From the NCBI GenBank assembly GCA_003313425.1, contig NHZP01000042.1, positions 372,001-436,000 of the forward strand: a stretch of DNA of 64,000 bases, written 5' to 3'. Positions within the stretch are counted from its first letter, which is position 1, and the number at the start of each line of letters is the position of its first letter. A program made the position numbers and the translations under genes. This document shows positions 56,345 to 64,000 of the stretch, one piece after another. Under the pieces are notes generated by a model, which was not told the DNA's origin, did no database searches, and saw only the letters and a program-made list of their open reading frames with translations. The DNA is from Pseudopyrenochaeta lycopersici (taxonomy: Eukaryota > Ascomycota > Dothideomycetes > Pleosporales > Pseudopyrenochaetaceae).

Positions 56345-56834
56345 TTTTTAGGTCAATCTGTACGGCAGTTACTGGTCTCTACAATATGCACCCTGCTGAG
56401 CCACACGCATGCAAACAAGTGCGATGTGAAGGCAGTCGACAAACCGTGGCCCGTGTGAGGACTAGCTGACATAATCGGCCCATGAGTTCAACTGTCGCAT
56501 AGCGTCGTACGAGATTCGCGATGATTTTGAATTCCCACTTCTTTTATGCGAGCATTGGCGCAGCGCAAAATTCGCGTTATCGATAGACGGAGAAGCGCCT
56601 AGGATTGGTTGCGCTGGCGCTGGGACGAGGCCACACTACAGGTCCAGCGGCTATGGTTCAGCTGAACCATGAGTACACAGCCTTGACAACAAGACGCATC
56701 TAGCCAGCTCGCATGCGCACTCCTTTCCATTGCGGACTACGTCTCACTCACATGGGGCCTTCTGCACAACGACCAAAGGTCAATCAACGCTAAAAATACC
56801 TAGTTGGGGGGCCGTTGCGACGCATGCCGTTCTA
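56345..56834. other. Intergenic between Tc1-like gene and right NLR
   Basis: Nothing recognised. An upstream in-frame extension of the NLR to 56,730 exists but is not shared by its paralogue, so it is treated as leader. Confidence 0.4.
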
Positions 56835-59800
56835 ATGCCACCTCCGCGTAGCGATACCACGACGTACGCCAACAATCGAGCGGATGGCGACTCAAGCAAC
56901 ATCTACGGCAATGTTTATGGCGATGTGCACTTTCCCGACAGGTCTGACAGGCCAGACCACAACCAATGCCTCCGCGACCTGCGAGTGACCGACCCGCGCG
57001 AAGACCGAACGAGGATCGAAGGCGACAAGGACAGGCTGCTCAGGGACTGCTATGCATGGATCCTAGATGATAGCAAATTGCAGCAATGGAGGGGGCAGGA
57101 TGGCCCGCGGCTGCTGTGGATCAGAGGCGACCCTGGCAAAGGCAAGACGATGGTGACTATGGGCCTCATCGCGGAGCTGATGCAAGGCTACAAGTCCAGG
57201 TTACCATCAAGGACAGTGTCAAAGATGCTGTATAGACTGAAGATAGGGTCCCAGCCATGCCTGGTGGCCTTCTTCTTCTGCCAAAACACCCGCCCCCAGC
57301 TCAACAACGCTGTCTCGGTATTGAGGGGCCTTATATACATGCTCATCGATCAACAACAGCATCTAATGCGACATGTCCAAAAGCGATACGAGGCTGCAAG
57401 AAGGCAGCTGTTCGAAGGATCCAACGCGATATATGCACTGAGAGAGATACTGTCGGACATACTCAACGACGCGACTCTGCCAACAACGTACCTGCTAGTT
57501 GACGCCCTGGACGAGTGCAGCTCTGGTCTGACGACCCTTCTTCAGATCATCACTGACAATAGCCTTGTGCGGCGGTCAAAGGTTAGGTGGCTGGTCACAA
57601 GCCGCAACGTGCAGGAGATCGAGCGGTATCTGCAGCCAGACTCGGCCGGCATCAAGGTCAGCCTCGAGGTCTGCGCAAGCCATGTGTCGAAGGCAGTAGC
57701 GGCGTTCGTCAACTATAAGGTGCAGCATCTAGTGGCTGCGAACAAGTATGACACTGAACTACAAGCAGAGGTGCAGCGGGTGCTCCGCGACAGGGCCGAG
57801 GGCACGTTTCTGTGGGTGTCACTCGCGTGTAAAGAGCTGGAAGGCGTACCGCTCTTTCGCACACGGGAGGTACTGCAGGCGATGCCAACCGGACTCGACC
57901 CGCTGTACGAGCGGATGATGACACAGATCATGGCGCAGAAGGATGTCACGACTGCAAAGTACTGCAAAGCCGTCCTCCGAGCAGTCACTGTCGCGTTCCG
58001 GCCGCTGCATCTGCTCGAGCTTGTGGTAGTTGCTGGCCTGCCAGGCGATCTATTCAGCAGCGCAGAGAGAGTGTCCGACCTCGTCGCCCGCTGCGGCTCG
58101 TTTCTCACCGTGCGCGACAAGACGGTGTCGTTCATACACCTGTCTGCTAAAGACTACTTCACGTCTGGCAACGGCCAGCAGATATTTGATGGCGCAGTGG
58201 CAGAAGAGCATGGACAGGTAATGTATCGCCTGCTTGGTGCGATGCGTCGTATGCTGCGGAGAGATTTGTGCGATCTAGAGAAGTCCGGATCGCGAACAGA
58301 GGGTGTAGTAGACTGGAGGAAGAACAACACTCTCGCGCAGGTTGCATATGCATGCGAGTACTGGATCGACCACCTGTGCGACTCGACTCTAGCGTCTGCG
58401 GCGAGCTCGGATGACGTTCTGCGGGACGGAGGGGTTGTCGAGAAATTCCTGCAAGAAAAGTATTTATACTGGCTGGAAGCTCTAAGTCTATGCAAGAGCG
58501 TACTAAAAGGTGTAGTTGCAGTAGATAGGCTCTGGCTCCTTGCCCAGGTATGTTTGCTAAGCTATGAACAAGGTTACGCCCAACTGATGCGAGGCAGGGA
58601 AGAGGAGAGACAAGTTCGTTTGTTGCTCTTCTTAAGGATGCACATCGATTCATAATGTACCACAAGGGAGCTATTGAGGATAGCGCTGTACAGGTCTATG
58701 CGTCCGCATTGTTGTTTAGTCCTAAAAAGAGCATAGTTAGGAACCTGTTCAAACACGAGGAGCCGGACGACATCACAATCATACCTGGTATGGACGACAG
58801 CTGGAGCGCGTGCCTGCAGACGCTCGAGGGCCATAGCGGTTGGGTCAACTCAGTAGCCTTCTGGCACGGCTCGGCCACGCTGGCGTCGGCGTCGCAGGAC
58901 AACACGGTCAAGATCTGGGATGCGCGCAGCGGGGCGTGCCTGCAGACGCTCAAGGGCCATAGCGGTCCGGTCAACTCAGTGGCCTTCTCGCACGGCTCGG
59001 CCACGCTGGCGTCGGCGTCGCAGGACAACACGGTCAAGATCTGGGATGCTGATAGCGGGGCGTGCCTGCAGACGCTCGAGGGTCATAGCGGTACGGTCAA
59101 CTCAGTAGCCTTCTCGCACGACTCGGCCAGGCTGGCGTCGGCGTCGGGGGACAACACCGTCAAGATGTGGGATGCGAGCAGCGGGGCGTGTCTGCACACG
59201 CTCAAGGGCCATAGCCATTCGGTCAACTCAGTGGCCTTCTCGCACGACTCGGCCCAGCTGGCGTCGGCGTCGTTCGACAACACCGTCAAGATCTGGGATG
59301 CGAGCAGCGGGGCGTGTCTGCACACGCTCAAGGGCCATAGCCTTGCGGTCAACTCAGTGGCCTTCTCGCACGACTCGGCCCAGCTGGCGTCAGCGTCGGG
59401 GGACAAGACGGTCAAGATCTGGGATGCGAGCAGCGGGGCGTGTCTGCACACGCTCAAGGGCCATAGCGGTTCGGTCAACTCAGTGGCCTTCTCGCACGAC
59501 TCGGCCCAGCTGGCGTCGGCGTCGTGGGACAAGACGGTCAAGATCTGGGATGCGAGCAGCGGGGCGTGTCTGCAGACGCTCGAGGGCCATGGCATTTCGG
59601 CCAGGTCAGTGGCCTTCTCGCACGACTCGGCCCAGCTGGCGTCAGCGTCGGGGGACAAGACGGTCAAGATCTGGGATGCGAGCAGCGGAGCGTGTCTGCA
59701 CACGCTCAAGGGCCATAGCAGTTCGGTCACCTCAGCTGGTCTCATCTCTATTCTTACGTCGCTACACTCTGGTAAAACAGTGACAAAACGAAAGCTACTT

Positions 59801-59968
59801 GTCTGTCAGGAGCCAACGCTTAGCGCAGATAGCACCTGGATTTCTGATAATACCCAAAATCTGGTGTGGCTCCCAATAGAGTATAGACCTGTGTGCTCAG
59901 CCGTATCAGGAAGATGTGTTGGTCTAGGCACAGGGTCTGGAAAGGTTTGGATATGTCGGTTCAAGTGA
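56835..59968 (+). CDS. NACHT-WD40 NLR (STAND) protein with 7 WD40 repeats
   Basis: Two exons, 56,835-58,547 and 58,598-59,968, with a 50-bp intron (CAG/GTATGT ... GGCAG/GGA) at the same place as in the left NLR, give about 1,027 residues. Residues 12-30 read ANNRADGDSSNIYGNVYGD. The NACHT domain has P-loop LLWIRGDPGKGKTMV, Walker B YLLVDALDEC and RWLVTSRN; then FIHLSAKDYF, LLKDAHRFIMYHKGA and seven full 42-residue WD40 repeats plus one partial. Exon 1 is 571 codons, as in the paralogue, and no stops interrupt, so both copies look functional. Proposed role: non-self or incompatibility receptor. Five fewer repeats account for its shorter length. Confidence 0.92.
56868..56924 (+). other. Putative amyloid signalling motif in right NLR (residues 12-30)
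   Basis: Encodes ANNRADGDSSNIYGNVYGD. The GNVYG ending resembles HET-s-related motifs. Function inferred. Confidence 0.55.
58800..59730 (+). repeat. Tandem 126-bp WD40 repeat array, 7 units
   Basis: Seven near-identical 42-residue units, framework CLHTLKGHS----SVAFSHD then SAQLASAS-D-TVKIWDASSG. Residues after GHS vary (GWVN, GPVN, GTVN, HSVN, LAVN, GSVN, ISAR), as does the residue after LASAS (Q, G, F, W). The units resemble each other more than the left array (AQ and DASSG here, AR and DARSG there), showing within-gene homogenisation. Confidence 0.9.
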
Positions 59969-60599
59969 TATGTGTTGCCTAAATGCTACTCTTATATTTT
60001 ATTTTAAAAGATCGGCACTCATGGAGGGACGGAGATGCACATGTTTATATATGACGCTTCTTTGCCACATCAAATCTTCCAGCACTCCTACGGTAGCTAC
60101 GCTATTAGCGGCGTGAGTTATGGGCATCCACCAACTGTGTAGCGTGTTGTGACGAGAGGCTACAAGCAAGGACGTCAACACGTGCTTCAGAAACTTTATT
60201 CATATGCGGAAGCTATAGAGGAGGCTACTGGCAAGCTGAAAATATGGTGTATAGACAAAGTTGAGAGATCTTAACGTACAGTACAGTAATCCCGAGATCA
60301 TCTACGTTCCTAGATGATTGTTCACATTGTCTTAATAGAAAGCACGATTACCTGGGTTCTTGCTACACAAGGGTCCTCGCCACGCAGGGAAAAACATTAC
60401 TGTAAGAGGTAGTCTACGTTGGTAAGCGATTCCGTGGGAAGGGACTAAAACTGTCTATTCAGTCACCGAGCGCGATTTGGAGAGGCGAGACACCTTACCA
60501 GATATAGCAGGTGGGGCTGCAGACCCCTGCACGCATGTTGGCGGAAACGGTGTTGCAGCCGCGTTCAGGGGTGAAGCTGCATTCGCTAACGGCTGTACG

Positions 60600-61110
60600 T
60601 GGAAGCAAAATCAGCGGTGAAATCGCTCCGAGCTACTGCCATGGATCTGGTGCTGCGTTGATGTGCTCCCTTGTTCTAGGGCATTGACGATCTCAGCTGT
60701 CATCACTATAGCATCCCATTACGGCTGCATGACATAAATCCAGCAGTCAGCTAAAAAGCAAGGACGCACGGGATTTGATCCTATAAGGTCTTTGATTGCA
60801 TACTGACAAGTGTCTGCTGCAACACCTCTCTCATGGCGGGTAAAAAGGATCTTCTGCGCAACGTCTTGGTAAGGCCCACGATACTCCTTCAATTTGCTGG
60901 AAGTCTCTTACACTCGCTCTCAGCGTACTGCTGCAATCATGAGAAGACTATCGAGGTCCAAGACACAGGATCCAGTGTCCCGCGAAAAGGTCTGTCTGCA
61001 TCCGGCAGTCCCTGCAAAATTTTGCTGTACTGGAGCTGATCGACTACGCCGCAGAATATCCAAGATTTATGCACTGTATTAGCGACAGTACTTTGCAGAA
61101 AGCAGAGCCG
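60600..61110. other. Intergenic
   Basis: Beyond the duplication arm. Short frames only. Confidence 0.4.
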
Positions 61111-61114
61111 TGAC

Positions 61115-61570
61115 GTGAGCATTGTCCGTCGCCGTAATCGGCTCCAAAGCATCCGTCGCCATCTGGCACAAGGTAAGCACCCTGATTTGGAAGGAGCCAC
61201 TGTCAATCATGCTTACAAGTGGCAAGCGCACAGTGAAGTCCAAGTAAAGCGAAGCGACAGAATTCGGTCTCGTCGCGGGCCAAAGCCCTCGCCTGTAGCA
61301 ACAACAGCGTCACCGCGACGGCTTTCCCATATTGACGTGGCTGCTCTTAGCTCTGAGTCTCAGGCCAAAACAGAACAAGAGCAACAATATGCATCACCTT
61401 TAGATCATGAACAAGGTGAAATAGATGGCGCGACTGCATTGTATCCAGGAAGGAAGAGTGAAATTTCGTCTAAGGCCCGAGTGAGAAGCAGGCAACGGCT
61501 TCTGTGGATGATGAGGATGATGACTGCGGTATCCGCAGCATTGGGTTATCTGAGCAAGCGGCCTGCGTGA
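61115..61570 (+). CDS. Hypothetical protein, possibly chance ORF
   Basis: An open frame of 151 codons, basic at the N-terminus (MSIVRRRNRLQSIRRHLAQG) with a Ser/Glu/Gln-rich middle. No recognisable domain, signal peptide or relative. It may be a leftover exon or a chance frame. Confidence 0.25.
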   Translation: MSIVRRRNRLQSIRRHLAQGKHPDLEGATVNHAYKWQAHSEVQVKRSDRIRSRRGPKPSPVATTASPRRLSHIDVAALSSESQAKTEQEQQYASPLDHEQGEIDGATALYPGRKSEISSKARVRSRQRLLWMMRMMTAVSAALGYLSKRPA

Positions 61571-61574
61571 TCGT

Positions 61575-63100
61575 TGGTTTACTCTGACTGCATCTCTTCT
61601 ATATACTCGAAGAATGGATTAGAAGGATGTTCAGCGGTCAACTACAGGAAATTATCGCTGTTGCTGAAATATCAAGTAAACGCAGTAAACAAGAATGCGC
61701 TCACTACCTAGCTGTTGCTACATTGTACACAGGTGTTTTGCTCTGCAGCCTCTCAGCAGCAGAGACAGAACATTTCTAATAAGTCTGCTTATTCTATAGT
61801 GCTCGAAATCTAAACTTAGGATCCATCGGTTGATGTTAGGAGCTAGTACAAGCGTCGAGATGCTTACACTAGCGAACGAACATCCGCTCTGTGATGTTCA
61901 CCCCCGGTGATTGCACAGCGCAAGGTCACAGGTTATGTAGCTTGTAGCTAGTTAATCAGCTGGACAACCTGCATCGAAGGTGAGAAAAGATGTGAAAGGA
62001 TATGACAAGTGGACGAAAAACCATCGAGGCTAATGATAAAGACGGTAGGCAGTATTCCTGTCAGCTGCAATGATGCAAGAAAAGGTCACAAGTGATTTGG
62101 TGCCGGAAGTGGCGCAAGATGCGGACGGTTGTTTCTACATGCCTAGGATATCAAGGTTGGGTTGACTGGTTGACGTCTGGGCGGATGGATTAGATTGCTC
62201 ATGGTCGGACTCCGTATGTCGCATCGTCTCTCGGACTACTTATATAAGCTGCATCGTTGCTTTAGCTGCTATCAAGGTGCAATTAATTTGGTTGCAACAG
62301 TGCGTCGAGTGTCGCGAATGCTTCTCGGGCTGGTATTTTAGAGCGATGAATGGACTTAAGGATCAGCATACACAAGATTGCGCAGGTCACTGCCTAGGAT
62401 CTGACGACTAAGGATAGTTCGGGGCACGTTAGCTGGAGGACGATTCTCTGAAGGACGCATGCATTTCTGCCATAATTAGGAGCAAACCTGTACCGCAGGG
62501 GGCTTGGTCATTTTCATTTATGCTGACACATTGATTTCTGTCAGCGCACTCATTGTCACAGACAGACGATGCGAAGTACGACTGTCTGGTATTTGGTCAA
62601 GCACATTTCTCTATCCTGGAGCGGAGTGGAGGATGCAGCATCTTCGCGCCTGTCGAGGTGTCGGCTGTCGTATTCCTAGCTGGAATATTATGTTGGTGTG
62701 ATGTACCGCAAATATCCGCCAGCTATCGATCACAAGATAGTAGTTTTACAAGCAGCACTTTGCACATCCAGTATCACCTTTCGTACAATCAAAGAATTCT
62801 GTCAAGAGTGGGCTACTCAGCGCTTGCGCACAGCCAGGCTGCAAGCACTTACGGCTTCAACCCGTCGACCGTAAGCATGGAATCCTGGTGCGAGACATCA
62901 CATCTGGGAGCATGCAATGGGGGGAGGGCGATTTTGCGAGATTCCGTAGGCGCATTTTCAAGCTGGCTCGTCTCCCGTGTGTTCCGAGCTCTCTTGTTTC
63001 TGCAAAGCCATTTATCGACCGCAAACCCCACAAAAGCTTGAGCACATCTCTTTGGAACTCGGGCACTGCCCAAGGCGAGACGTTGATATCCCCAACTCGA
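61575..63100. other. Intergenic, upstream of MFS gene
   Basis: No supported gene. The last few hundred bases probably hold the MFS transporter promoter and perhaps an upstream exon for its cytosolic N-terminus, which I could not define. Confidence 0.35.
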
Positions 63101-63117
63101 CCATCCTTTCAGCCCAG

Positions 63118-64000
63118 ATGGAAGTGTCACTCGCCATGCTGCTCGCATCTCTCCTAGTCTTCACCTTCTTGATCGCTATCGATGCCACCAGTGTCGTCCT
63201 TGCCGTTTCAGTAAGGCTTCTTCTGTGCAACTCATATACGCAATCAATACCTAACAGATACACGACAGACAATCACCACAGACCTCGATGGCAATGCTAC
63301 CGAAAGCTTTTGGATCGGAGCATCTTATTTGCTTGCCATGTGCATGTCACTGCCCATCCTGTCCAGACTGGCTAATGTATTCGACCGTAAAAGTGTTATC
63401 CTGGCATCCATAATGATGCTTGGTGTCGGCTCACTGGTCTGCGAAAGTGCCGACACAATAGCCCTATTACTGATAGGGCGTATCGTTCAAGGCCTTGGTG
63501 CTGGTGGGCTCACGGTGCTTTCTTATGCGTTGTATGGAGATTTGGAGCCTCAAGACGGACTCAAGTTCTTGACCGCAATTAGTCTTTTCATTGCCGCCGG
63601 GACAGTTTGCGGACCTCTCATTGGTGCTGCCCTGAGCCATGGCAATCACTGGGTAAGTCCGCTCTGGAGGAGCCGACACGTCGAGCTAACAGCTACACCA
63701 GCGCTGGATCTTTCGCTTGAACGTTCCTTTGTGTGTGGTGCTCGGGGTGCTCGTGTACAATGCGGGCGACGTCGAAAAGCGAGTCTCCAGTGCTGCAAAG
63801 CTATCAGACATAAGCCTGATCGCTGTTGCACTTTTCATCTCATCAATCGTTCCTCTGCTTGTAGGCCTGAGTCTTGCTGGTAGCCTCTACAAGTGGACAG
63901 ACTGGCAGGTGATAGTCCCGGTTACTTCTGGAAGTATTTCTCTTCTGCTGCTCGTAGGCAAGGAGCTCATCCCAAATGAAGCCCGGTTGCCCTTTGGAAG
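63118..64000 (+). CDS. MFS drug:H+ antiporter-like transporter, 5' part (runs off right edge)
   Basis: Exons 63,118-63,210, 63,269-63,652 and 63,702-64,000+ join in frame (introns 58 and 49 bp). The first encodes TM1, AMLLASLLVFTFLIAIDATS with the conserved acidic D. The second starts TITTDLDGNATESFWIGASY, the usual lumenal segment of fungal DHA14-type exporters, then RLANVFDRKSVILAS (a loose motif A), IGRIVQGLGAGGLTVLSYAL (motif B with Arg) and AAGTVCGPLIGAALS (motif C). The third gives RWIFRLNVPLCVVLGVLVYN and further helices. The start at 63,118 leaves almost no cytosolic N-terminus, so an upstream exon may be missing. The substrate is unknown; the family exports toxins, drugs and secondary metabolites. 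Confidence 0.85.

Larger units (their letters stand above)
56835..60598. repeat. Right arm of inverted NLR duplication
   Basis: Inverse counterpart of 47,443-51,853: same gene structure plus about 630 bp of similar non-coding 3' flank. The arms appear to start near the NLR start codons, because the sequences upstream of the two ATGs are not obviously similar. Confidence 0.85.

Noticed and set aside
56730..56834. 35-codon upstream extension of the right NLR
   Set aside because: Not shared by the left NLR; starting at 56,835 gives first exons of exactly equal length in the two paralogues.
59083..59745. Long antisense open frame (220 codons) opposite the right WD40 array, and similar frames opposite the left array
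   Set aside because: It is a by-product of the 126-bp periodic sequence: each repeat gives the same stop-free antisense translation. Frames with this pattern appear on both arrays, and the sense frame has the real WD40 pattern.

Overview
The window is eukaryotic nuclear DNA from a filamentous ascomycete (Pezizomycotina), most likely a dothideomycete. The reasons are short 44-90 bp introns with GT..AG ends, and gene families that are typical of this group: HET-domain and NACHT-WD40 proteins, fungal rhodopsin-domain membrane proteins, small F-box-like 'LPxELRxxIY' proteins, a serine-rich cupredoxin-like surface protein, and fungal hAT, Tc1/mariner, Fot1/pogo and Copia elements. The placement is inferred from family content. 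Nothing here identifies a species. Gene density is low and there are many transposon relics, some with C-to-T nonsense changes that look like RIP, so this is an accessory, repeat-rich region.

Layout. 1-2,400: the 5' part of a HET-NB-ARC gene running off the left edge, and a broken second HET gene. 2,600-3,300: a Copia reverse-transcriptase relic. 3,519-4,894: an intact five-exon rhodopsin-domain gene. 5,954-7,303: a complete Tc1/mariner element with TA duplication and terminal repeats. 9,869-11,201: a truncated second rhodopsin-domain gene, then a GNAT acetyltransferase. 11,541-13,560: degenerate Fot1/pogo and possible Tc1-like relics. 14,045-20,605: two related hAT elements (one intact, one decayed) either side of a fragment of a third hAT. 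22,070-23,141: a broken gene with a POT1/Cdc13-type telomere-binding fold. 24,213-27,837: an F-box-like gene and a soluble, divergent HMG-CoA reductase. 29,913-30,924: a cupredoxin-like membrane protein. 31,256-34,337: a complete hAT element with a perfect 8-bp target duplication. 35,932-36,883: a glutathione S-transferase kappa gene in five exons. 38,514-47,332: one more F-box-like gene, a MITE pair and hypothetical genes. 63,118-end: the 5' part of an MFS transporter.

The most interesting block is 47,443-60,598. Two NACHT-WD40 NLR genes lie head to head as arms of an inverted duplication. Their first exons have identical length (571 codons), and they carry 12 and 7 near-identical 42-residue WD40 repeats that vary mainly at a few positions. 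Beside the left NLR, and divergent from it across about 325 bp, is a three-exon gene for a SesA-like protein of about 267 residues. Its C-terminal tail carries a 19-residue Gly/Asn motif that resembles a motif at residues 12-30 of both NLRs. This is the architecture of fungal amyloid-signalling pairs (HET-S/NWD2 type): the NLR would template its partner's tail into an amyloid and trigger a cell-death or incompatibility response. The shared motif is seen directly; the amyloid function is inferred. Also in the spacer are an uncharacterised protein with a Cys/His cluster and a SAM-like tail, and a Tc1-like transposase with one nonsense codon.
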